A DNA stretch of 5,015 nt from Candidatus Bathyarchaeota archaeon. Lineage in GTDB: Archaea > Thermoproteota > Bathyarchaeia > Bathyarchaeales > Bathycorpusculaceae. Positions 1 to 5,015 of this stretch are shown one piece after another. The translations under genes were made by a program, and so were the position numbers. The stretch spans positions 1 through 5,015 of the forward strand of contig DAOVFL010000074.1 in assembly GCA_030672945.1 (NCBI GenBank), written 5' to 3'. Position 1 is the first letter of the stretch. The number at the start of each line of letters is the position of its first letter. The notes under the pieces were generated by a model that was not told where the DNA came from, searched no databases, and saw only the letters and a list, made by a program, of their open reading frames with translations.

Positions 1-11
1 TTGGTGGATAC

Positions 12-230
12 ATGCTAAAAATCTATACTGTAACAAAACGCATTTTCACTATGTTGTCCAAAAGTCCAAAGCTACTGAACTGTTATGACTGTGCAAAGAG
101 TTTCAGTCTAGACAGTTTGGTGGTTTCCACGACTTATGGTAATAGGTGCAAAATAAGATGTCCGAAATGTGCGGTAAAATATGGCATAGCAACGAGAAAA
201 GAGATTGTTGAAGTTTCCGAGAAAAACTAG
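12..230 (+). CDS. Small zinc-ribbon-like protein, function unknown
   Basis: This 72-residue protein carries two CxxC knuckles, Cys24/Cys27 and Cys50/Cys53, plus an extra Cys46. The spacing of about 22 residues between the pairs fits a single zinc ribbon. The rest is basic, with no signal peptide or membrane segment, so it is probably cytoplasmic and may bind nucleic acid or a protein partner. The ATG at 12 is preceded by GGTGG at 3-7, a plausible Shine-Dalgarno element four bases upstream. The in-frame ATG at 51 (Met14) lacks such a site but would still keep both knuckles. Archaeal genomes hold many such single-ribbon proteins without assigned roles, and nothing in the neighbourhood suggests one. 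It reads in the same direction as the surface-protein genes but is 259 bases from them, so co-transcription is doubtful. The two metal-binding pairs make it likely to be a real gene. Confidence 0.6.
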   Translation: MLKIYTVTKRIFTMLSKSPKLLNCYDCAKSFSLDSLVVSTTYGNRCKIRCPKCAVKYGIATRKEIVEVSEKN

Positions 231-389
231 ACAATTATGTCACGCATTAAAAGAGAGTTATTATCTGTATGTACACAAAGCGCTTGAATCTTCACATGAT
301 TATTCTTTCAGTTTTCAAAAATATTCTGTCCCTCAATTGGCGAATAGTCTCTCTCTCTCCTATTTTCTTCCATTCCATCTTCATTATCG

Positions 390-398
390 TTTATACAA
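390..398 (+). promoter_or_regulatory. Candidate archaeal TATA box for the gene at 490
   Basis: TTTATACAA resembles the archaeal box A. Transcription would begin about 25 bases further on, near 415-425, giving a leader of roughly 70 bases before the ATG at 490. That is long for archaea, and no strong purine-rich BRE precedes it, so the call is tentative. Confidence 0.22.
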
Positions 399-436
399 AT
401 GTGAGACACACAAGTTAGGGTATCAACAAAAACATC

Positions 437-448
437 TGTGTGCACACA
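437..448. promoter_or_regulatory. Perfect 12-bp palindrome, possible operator
   Basis: TGTGTGCACACA is a perfect dyad 41 bases upstream of the ATG at 490. The 17-base segment holding it, at 434-450, matches 15 of 17 bases at 263-279 (ATCTGTATGTACACAAA there). A third element, TGTG-AGA-CACA, lies at 400-410 just after the candidate TATA box. Repeated dyads beside a promoter suggest binding sites for a dimeric regulator, but no regulator gene is in view and the role is inferred. Confidence 0.3.
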
Positions 449-489
449 AACTTTTTTAGTTCATTGAGTGAAATAGGATACCGTCTAAA

Positions 490-1608
490 ATGAAATACAT
501 AAAAAACTTAAAAAACATAATTGCCCTTTTGACGTTGACGTTGCCCCTATCTTGCATCATATTACCACTTAATGCTTCAGACACTAGATCTATCTGGAAT
601 TTAGATTGGGAAGGTATTCACGTTTTAGTCTACGCCCCCTACCAAGCTTATCCAGGCGACACTATAACAATAGGAATCACAGTTGAAGCAAGAGAAGAAC
701 TTAAGAATGTTACCGTACACTTCACGATTTATGGTTCCAAATCTGAGGGCAACATACTATGGTTTAGATCCTTGGATGTCCTCGATAATGTAGATTTGCC
801 TTCTGGTGTTATTGAAGATCAATATTTTAACGTCGACGTTCCAGATAATGTAGATCCAGGTTTGTTGCACAGTTTGGTGTCTTGTTACTGGAAGGTTTGG
901 CGTGAATCATCATGGCAGGAACAGTTTGTTGACAATGTATGTCTGCACCGAGTGACTTACTTAAGAAACAAACCTTATGAAGACCTTCAGATAGTATACA
1001 ATCAATTACTTGCAGATTACAGCGCGTTGCAAATTGATTATAATCAACTGCTGGCAAACTATAGTGCATTGCTAAGCAGTTACAGTGATCTTCAAATAAA
1101 CTACAGTATGTTGTTAAGCAGCTTCAATGATCTTCAAGCAAACTACAGTGCATTACAAACTGATTATAATCAACTGTTAGGAAGCTACGACTCTCTTCAA
1201 ACGAGTTACGGCGACTTGGAAGGCTCTTATAATGACTTACAGGCAAACTATAGCATTCTTGAGGACAACTACAATGCTCTTTCAACGACCCACCAAGAAT
1301 TGCAGACAAACTATAACTCACTTCAATTGAGTTTCAATTCATCACAAAAAGACTACAACAATCTACAAACGAATTATGACTCCTTAAACTCTACATATTG
1401 CCACCTACTCTCTGAATATTCATCCCTGCAAGCGAACTATGACTCTCTACAAGCCGGTTTCAATGAGCTAAAATCAAAGTATGAATTTGCAGGCGAAACG
1501 GTTAACGCCATTAACTTGATGTACGTCTTTATTGAAACAACAGTAATCTTTGTCGCAACAACAATCTACTTTGTGCTAAGAAAACAAAAACCCAAAAAAC
1601 AAACATAA
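490..1608 (+). CDS. Membrane-anchored surface protein with long Tyr/Leu heptad coiled coil
   Basis: This 372-residue protein is probably exported and held at the outer face of the cell membrane. Residues 1-30 form a signal peptide: basic start, hydrophobic core 10-27, likely cleavage near Asn-Ala-Ser-Asp at 28-31. Residues 31-158 look like an all-beta head. The pattern around 44-80, with YPGD at 54-57, resembles archaeal Ig/CARDB-like sandwiches, an inference from pattern alone. Residues 163-331 are an uninterrupted coiled coil: Tyr, Phe or once His (268) recurs every seven residues, with Leu three residues later almost throughout. A transmembrane helix follows (about 342-363) and a Lys-rich tail, so the coil should be extracellular, with sequons at 73, 190, 204, 218, 253, 283 and 300. 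AGGA at 475-478 is a weak, distant ribosome site. A truncated relative lies at 2767-3072. Its partner or enzymatic role is not recognisable; a stalk or spacer is most likely. Confidence 0.88.
   Translation: MKYIKNLKNIIALLTLTLPLSCIILPLNASDTRSIWNLDWEGIHVLVYAPYQAYPGDTITIGITVEAREELKNVTVHFTIYGSKSEGNILWFRSLDVLDNVDLPSGVIEDQYFNVDVPDNVDPGLLHSLVSCYWKVWRESSWQEQFVDNVCLHRVTYLRNKPYEDLQIVYNQLLADYSALQIDYNQLLANYSALLSSYSDLQINYSMLLSSFNDLQANYSALQTDYNQLLGSYDSLQTSYGDLEGSYNDLQANYSILEDNYNALSTTHQELQTNYNSLQLSFNSSQKDYNNLQTNYDSLNSTYCHLLSEYSSLQANYDSLQAGFNELKSKYEFAGETVNAINLMYVFIETTVIFVATTIYFVLRKQKPKKQT
1056..1181 (+). repeat. 42-bp tandem repeats in the coiled-coil coding region
   Basis: Three consecutive 42-base units (1056-1097, 1098-1139, 1140-1181) encode 14 residues, that is two heptads, each. 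The first two match at 32 of 42 bases, with shared stretches such as TAAGCAG and TGATCTTCAA. A related segment shows that the array has expanded in this step: 1021-1050 matches 1147-1176 at 26 of 30 bases, offset by exactly 126 bases or three units. Beyond about 1200 the heptads persist but the DNA similarity fades. Confidence 0.7.
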
Positions 1609-1626
1609 CCTTTTCCTTGCTTTTCC
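1609..1626 (+). terminator. T-rich tract, possible archaeal terminator
   Basis: Immediately after the TAA at 1606-1608 comes a pyrimidine tract with two runs of four T. Archaeal RNA polymerase often terminates at such tracts without a hairpin. No stem is visible, and the placement is the main support. Confidence 0.3.
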
Positions 1627-1792
1627 AACGTTCTCACCTCACGCCCGCGTCTCTGTACGTAGCATCAACAAAGACACATAAATCCGGCAACAACAATCAG
1701 AACGATAGCTTCGTACGGAACGAAAAAAGGACACATTTAACCTAGACTTTTCGCTCAAAGTATTCTACACTTCTTAAGTAGCAGCCGTTAGG

Positions 1793-1800
1793 TATTTAGA
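1793..1800 (+). promoter_or_regulatory. Candidate TATA element for the gene at 1844
   Basis: TATTTAGA lies 44 bases before the GTG start and would place the transcript start near 1822, with a leader of about 20 bases. An alternative, AGTATAAGT at 1819-1827, would give an almost leaderless message, which would fit the absence of a Shine-Dalgarno site. The sequence does not decide between them. The remainder of 1609-1843 shows no gene, tRNA or repeat. Confidence 0.2.
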
Positions 1801-1843
1801 AAAACTCTTATTGAAAGAAGTATAAGTTCAAGCATGATGTAAC

Positions 1844-2590
1844 GTGAAACACAAATTTCTACTACGCACAGTTCTTTTTATACTCTTTGTGTCCTCATCA
1901 CTTACTGCAAACGCTTCAGATGCCGAAACCATTATTCCTCTAGCAGATACGTACGTTGACGCTTTTTCGTTTGATTCAATTCATGGACAAGAAGATTATC
2001 TGGAAGTGTCAGACTACGTAAGCGGACTTTCCACCATTGTGTTGATGTTTGACCTTTCAAAAGTGTCACATGTTCTCAATGCATCGTCAGAAGTAAAGCT
2101 ACGGCTCTACTGCTTCTATGTGGCTTCGCCACACATCGTTGGTGTACACTGGTGCGTAAACAATACTTGGAATGAAGAAAACTTAACCTCTCTTTTATTC
2201 AGCGGATATTACAGAACCAACCCAGAAGACGTCGTTAAAGTTGACTTCATAGACACTTGGTACGAATGGAAAGTAACTAATTTCATTAGCAAGGCAATAG
2301 AAGAAAACTATGAAAAAATAACGTTAGCTTTGGAGGTAAAAGACCCACTTGAAGGAAGTGCACGCTCGTTTTACGCCTCAAAAGACCAAGCAACTCAAGA
2401 AATGCGTGAGTACAGTCCACAACTAACCTTCATATATCTAGACACAAAAACAGATTCACTAGACACAAAGACAAATTCACTAGACACAATCATCAAAGTC
2501 GCATTCGGGCTAGCGGTCACTGGGGCAGTCATTTTTCTAGCTTACAAGTTATCGAAGAAAAACTCACGAAAGAGACGACAGCGTGCGTGA
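1844..2590 (+). CDS. DNRLRE (CBM96-like) domain surface protein with C-terminal membrane anchor
   Basis: This 248-residue protein is predicted to be exported and anchored. Residues 1-25 are a signal peptide, cleaved near Asn-Ala-Ser-Asp, the same motif as in the protein at 490-1608. Residues 28-198 fit the DNRLRE/CBM96 beta-sandwich family in order: ADTYVDA at 34-40, HGQEDYLEV at 47-55, the FDLSKV strand at 69-74, KLRLYCF at 85-91, NNTWNEENLT at 106-115, the DTWYEWKVT turn at 137-145, and a closing SFYAS...SPQLTFIY at 175-198. Members of this family occur as appended modules in secreted proteins and some bind polysaccharide; binding here is inferred. Two and a half copies of the heptad L-D-T-K-T-D/N-S at 199-215 form a short stalk before a transmembrane helix (about 215-235) and an Arg/Lys-rich cytoplasmic tail. 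The GTG at 1844 is chosen because it alone gives the complete signal peptide; no Shine-Dalgarno site is seen. Sequons include Asn79, Asn106 and Asn113. Confidence 0.85.
   Translation: MKHKFLLRTVLFILFVSSSLTANASDAETIIPLADTYVDAFSFDSIHGQEDYLEVSDYVSGLSTIVLMFDLSKVSHVLNASSEVKLRLYCFYVASPHIVGVHWCVNNTWNEENLTSLLFSGYYRTNPEDVVKVDFIDTWYEWKVTNFISKAIEENYEKITLALEVKDPLEGSARSFYASKDQATQEMREYSPQLTFIYLDTKTDSLDTKTNSLDTIIKVAFGLAVTGAVIFLAYKLSKKNSRKRRQRA
2438..2479 (+). repeat. Two tandem 21-bp units encoding a heptad stalk
   Basis: The units at 2438-2458 and 2459-2479 agree at 19 of 21 bases, and a third partial copy (CTAGACACAAT) begins at 2480. Each encodes one heptad, Leu-Asp-Thr-Lys-Thr-Asp/Asn-Ser. The near identity points to recent duplication by slippage, so stalk length may vary between strains. 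Confidence 0.75.
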
Positions 2591-2765
2591 ACGACTGTTA
2601 ATTCCACTAAACTTTTCTTGTACATCTACACACTCTACCACAACCTATGATGAAAGGGCAAGAAACGCTAAGGCCGAAGCAACTGACAAAACGTTAGATC
2701 CATTCACTCAACAAGCCGACTTTGAAAAACTGACCGATATAATCTCTTACGTGCAGCAATTATAG
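2583..2765 (+). CDS. Doubtful 60-residue ORF overlapping the preceding stop
   Basis: A GTG at 2583 overlaps the last eight bases of the DNRLRE gene, as in translationally coupled genes, and the frame runs 60 codons to a TAG at 2763. The product is hydrophilic, with no signal peptide, membrane segment or recognisable motif, and no Shine-Dalgarno site is seen. It ends exactly where the coiled-coil remnant takes over in the +1 frame, so it could be leftover sequence of that damaged gene rather than a gene of its own. The other frames here are closed by stops, which is the only positive support. Confidence 0.2.
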   Translation: MRERLLIPLNFSCTSTHSTTTYDERARNAKAEATDKTLDPFTQQADFEKLTDIISYVQQL

Positions 2766-2766
2766 T

Positions 2767-3072
2767 GTGCTTCTAAGCAGCTACAATCAACTGCTAGAAC
2801 GTTATAACCCTCTAGACACGATGTATCAAGTTTCAACAGGCAACCACAGCCAACTACTAGAAAAACATGACAATCTAAACGCGTCTTATCAAGAACACTT
2901 GCTGAACCATTCTGAACTGCAAGCCAGTTATACTTCTCTCTTATCGGAGCACACTCAAAACATTCGAAGCTTAATATACGTCTTCATCGCCACAACAACA
3001 ATTTTCATAATAGCCGCAGTCTACCTGTCAACACACGCACACAAAAAAGACCCGAGAGACATGCCCACATGA
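2767..3072 (+). pseudogene. 5'-truncated paralogue of the coiled-coil surface protein
   Basis: Read from the GTG at 2767 this gives 101 residues. The frame is open back to 2743, just after a TAA at 2740-2742. Residues 6-62 keep the heptad register of the protein at 490-1608, with Tyr or His at 6, 13, 20, 27, 34, 41, 48, 55 and 62 and usually Leu three residues later. The segment from 71, YVFIATTTIF, aligns with YVFIETTVIF at 345-354 of the longer protein, followed by a similar basic tail. At DNA level 2758-2785 matches 1057-1084 at 22 of 28 bases. The signal peptide and beta head are missing, and no ribosome site precedes the GTG, so I read it as a remnant of a duplicated gene. An alternative is a live short protein: the frame is intact and sequons at 26, 38 and 47 survive. 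Without an export signal the coil would probably remain inside the cell. Confidence 0.65.
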
Positions 3073-3097
3073 AATATTGCTTTCATTTCCTATTTAG
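3069..3097 (+). terminator. Hairpin plus T-rich tract after the remnant
   Basis: ATGAAA at 3069-3074 and TTTCAT at 3081-3086 form a six-base stem with a six-base loop that includes the TGA stop, followed by a T-rich stretch to 3097. It could end plus-strand transcription before the converging gene. The stem is AU-rich and weak. The rest of 3073-3235 shows nothing recognisable. Confidence 0.3.
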
Positions 3098-3235
3098 AAG
3101 TTATTGAACGCATGAAAAAACGATTACCAACCTGCTGGTTAAACCCCTGTTCTTATAGATACGTATGAAAGTTGAGGAAAATGTTGACTGTTAAGTCGCC
3201 ATTCTAGGAGATTGCATGTGTGTAGCTTAGATGAG

Positions 3236-5014
3236 TCACTCGTCTTCAATACGAGTGTAAAAATAAGCAATTACCGTTTCATCAACAGGAACACGATCTT
3301 TATAAATGAAACTCTCTAGGTCGAGAGCGGTGTCAACCGTCAAGTCGTCAATCCAAAAAGACAAGCTCTTCCCCACAGCTGAATAGACAGCCAAGTCGAT
3401 GTGATCAACCGAGCTGATGCTGAAATCAGGCGTTTGAGAAGTATAATCTGTGAGGTTTACCACAAATCTTTTCCAACTCGTAGTTGCTGAACCGTCTCCG
3501 GCTTCTATAGCCCAGAACGTTCTAGAGCCTCCGTAGGAATCAGCGAGAGATATAGAGAACAGAGCGGATTCGTTGCATTTCACCCACACACCGATTGAAG
3601 AGTATCCAGCAAGATTCCACGTTCCGGGACTATTATATCTGACGCCGAGGTTACCCCATGAATCCGTTTTGCCACAGACTTTTAGGCTTGCAGGCCCTTC
3701 CTTCTTAGACAACACGTCAATCTGCAAGGTTACATTCTGCTCAGACACCGGCGAGCCCCAGTATCCTATGGAGTCTGCTGGGTCGTTGCCACTTAAAGCC
3801 TTACTGCCATTAACTCGCATGGGATTGCATTCCGGATAGCTTAGGTCTCCGCCCTGCTCTATGCGTACGAAGGTCAGGTTGGATGGGATGTCGGTGAGGT
3901 TGTACGATGTGTATCCGTGGGAGGCGTTTACGCTGAGATAGACGGTTGACGGGTCTTCTGGGTCGATGTACAGGTACGTACTAGTTATCTTGGAGGTTGT
4001 GTTGTCTCTGATAACCGTTATTTCGGGACCATATGAAACTTCAGTAAAATCGATTTTTGAGTCTGGTGGAATCACGTAGATTCCGTCGCCTATGTGGAAG
4101 GTTTTGATGCAGTAGGGTATTTCTTGGTTGTAGAATTCTGGGGTGATGATGACTATGGGATGAGCCATTAATGCTTCTATGCTATTGAGGTAGGAATCAT
4201 GAACATACATAGGAGGTGGTGGCCCACTAAAATTTCCCAAAATTTCGTTGAAGTAAAATGTTATGCAGTACTCTTCAAGTTGAGATAAGTAAAGATTGTA
4301 GTCGATTTCAGGTTCTGAAGGAACAAATTGAAACAGATTTTCAATCTCTCCATAATAAGCAAAATGTTCACCTATCTCTGCTCCCAAATAGTTTCTGTAA
4401 AGATTTGCAAACCAAACCGGTGGGTCACCACGGAACACGAAAACCGGAGTCGACAGAGAACTGCTGGCTAAGAACTGCTTAGTTTCCATTATTTTTTCGT
4501 AGCCTGAGCGTGGTATGAATGGGGTAAAGAACACGTCCACATATTGGATTGTAAGGAACGCAGAGCTTCCTATCAGAAAGAACGCAATAAGAAGTGGCGG
4601 TAACCGTCGAAATATTGTTTTAGATGATCGCCTTTTTTGAGTAGACAACGATGTCTTAGTCCGCTGGTGGCGGCTTATGAGGTTGTTGCATCCTTGGGCG
4701 GCTAAAGCCAAGAGAATTGGAATGGGAAAAATTATTAGAGAACGGTAGGCAAAGTCTGTGGGCAAGTGAACAATTTTGGCTCCAATCAGGCTGATTGAAG
4801 TTAGTAGTACAAGAGACCAGGAGAAAATGGGGAAGACCAGCTTCTTACTTTTTAGCTCCGACTTGAAGAATAAGAAACTCCCCACAATTATAAAACCCAA
4901 GATTATCCACGATCCTCCGGTCCATAGAAGAGCAATACTGACCGTTAAGTCGTATTCGAAGTACACTAGCGTACCCAAGTATCCAAGGAAGAAACTTGGA
5001 AACAACGGCACTAA
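3236..5014 (-). CDS. Multi-pass membrane protein with extracellular carbohydrate-binding-like domain (N-terminus outside window)
   Basis: A GTG at 5011 opens a 591-residue reading, but the codon before it is open and the text starts inside a hydrophobic segment, so the true start is probably beyond the window. Residues are numbered from that GTG. Hydrophobic spans lie at about 5-30, 33-49, 58-78, 89-106 and 137-155. The Arg/Lys-rich loop 112-136 should be cytoplasmic, placing everything after 156 outside. That region has nine sequons (260, 337, 362, 371, 378, 401, 426, 480, 519). Residues about 440-560 look like a galactose-binding/CBM-type jelly roll: ASLKVCG at 441-447, a GVWVKCN strand at 474-480, WKRFVVNLTDY at 513-523, and the terminal SFWIDDLTVD at 551-560. 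The overall plan, a bundle of helices followed by a large exterior domain, recalls GT-C glycosyltransferases and related archaeal membrane proteins. The catalytic first loop would lie off the window, so enzyme activity cannot be judged. It converges on the surface-protein genes and is separately transcribed. Confidence 0.8.
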   Translation of the reverse strand, partial: LVPLFPSFFLGYLGTLVYFEYDLTVSIALLWTGGSWIILGFIIVGSFLFFKSELKSKKLVFPIFSWSLVLLTSISLIGAKIVHLPTDFAYRSLIIFPIPILLALAAQGCNNLISRHQRTKTSLSTQKRRSSKTIFRRLPPLLIAFFLIGSSAFLTIQYVDVFFTPFIPRSGYEKIMETKQFLASSSLSTPVFVFRGDPPVWFANLYRNYLGAEIGEHFAYYGEIENLFQFVPSEPEIDYNLYLSQLEEYCITFYFNEILGNFSGPPPPMYVHDSYLNSIEALMAHPIVIITPEFYNQEIPYCIKTFHIGDGIYVIPPDSKIDFTEVSYGPEITVIRDNTTSKITSTYLYIDPEDPSTVYLSVNASHGYTSYNLTDIPSNLTFVRIEQGGDLSYPECNPMRVNGSKALSGNDPADSIGYWGSPVSEQNVTLQIDVLSKKEGPASLKVCGKTDSWGNLGVRYNSPGTWNLAGYSSIGVWVKCNESALFSISLADSYGGSRTFWAIEAGDGSATTSWKRFVVNLTDYTSQTPDFSISSVDHIDLAVYSAVGKSLSFWIDDLTVDTALDLESFIYKDRVPVDETVIAYFYTRIEDE

Positions 5015-5015
5015 A

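Larger units (their letters stand above)
231..489. other. Non-coding AT-rich intergenic region
   Basis: No convincing gene lies here. The open frame at 205-459 has no recognisable motif and overlaps the end of the zinc-ribbon gene. The stretch contains a CT-repeat tract near 348-360, a candidate TATA box at 390-398 and three TGTG/CACA dyads, all upstream of the start at 490. It is best read as the promoter region of the coiled-coil surface protein. Confidence 0.5.

Noticed and set aside
205..459. 84-codon open frame on the plus strand
   Set aside because: It starts with TTG inside the zinc-ribbon gene, has no ribosome site or recognisable motif, and covers the region with promoter-like dyads.
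827..1321. Two minus-strand open frames (827-1069 and 1124-1321)
   Set aside because: They lie antisense to the clear heptad-encoding frame. Their length comes from the repetitive, stop-poor complement of that region.
976..1482. CRISPR-like regular repetition
   Set aside because: The periodicity is a 21/42-base coding heptad without conserved repeats separated by unique spacers.
1834..1842. Minimal upstream ORF ATG-ATG-TAA before the GTG at 1844
   Set aside because: Such a two-codon frame is easily found by chance, and leader-peptide control is not supported by any stem or repeated codons.
1609..1843. Possible tRNA or other structured RNA between the two surface genes
   Set aside because: No T-arm GGTTCGA-like sequence on either strand, no long stem, and low GC.
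2647..2686. Possible C/D-box sRNA (ATGATGA at 2647-2653, CTGA at 2683-2686)
   Set aside because: The C and D boxes are present, but there is no convincing D'/C' pair and no terminal stem in the flanks, so chance is likely.
3573..3839. 88-codon plus-strand open frame
   Set aside because: It is a shadow of the minus-strand jelly-roll coding region, with no motif of its own.
4258..4482. 74-codon plus-strand open frame
   Set aside because: It lies antisense to the exterior part of the membrane protein and shows no domain or start signal.

Overview
The window looks archaeal. The genes encode membrane-anchored surface proteins rich in N-glycosylation sequons, with short basic C-terminal tails, Tyr/Leu heptad stalks and a DNRLRE-type domain. 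Shine-Dalgarno signals are weak or absent, and three of the five main reading frames open with GTG (one of these only because the true start lies outside the window). Proteins of this kind are familiar from uncultivated Thermoproteota such as the Bathyarchaeia. That placement is an inference from protein style, not from a marker gene; there is no rRNA, tRNA or housekeeping gene here.

Layout. (1) 12-230, plus strand: a small zinc-ribbon-like protein. (2) 231-489: a non-coding, AT-rich stretch with a candidate TATA box and three TGTG/CACA dyads. (3) 490-1608, plus: a secreted, membrane-anchored protein with a beta-sandwich-like head, a 25-heptad Tyr/Leu coiled coil and a C-terminal membrane anchor. 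(4) 1609-1843: non-coding. (5) 1844-2590, plus: a DNRLRE/CBM96-like surface protein with a short heptad stalk and membrane anchor. (6) 2583-3072: a short doubtful ORF, followed by a 5'-truncated relative of gene 490-1608 that keeps ten heptads and the membrane anchor but lacks the signal peptide and head. (7) 3073-3235: a short convergent intergenic region. (8) 5014-3236, minus: the C-terminal part of a multi-pass membrane protein with a large, sequon-rich extracellular region ending in a jelly-roll, carbohydrate-binding-like domain. Its N-terminus lies outside the window.

Taken together, this is a cell-surface locus. Two intact genes and one remnant in a row share the plan head, heptad stalk, transmembrane helix, basic tail, while the converging gene may handle or bind glycans at the outer face of the membrane. 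The most unusual signal is the unbroken heptad register of gene 490-1608, with an aromatic residue in 24 of 25 'a' positions and Leu in nearly all 'd' positions, and its partial duplicate 1.2 kb downstream. I see no CRISPR array, transposase, integrase or phage gene.
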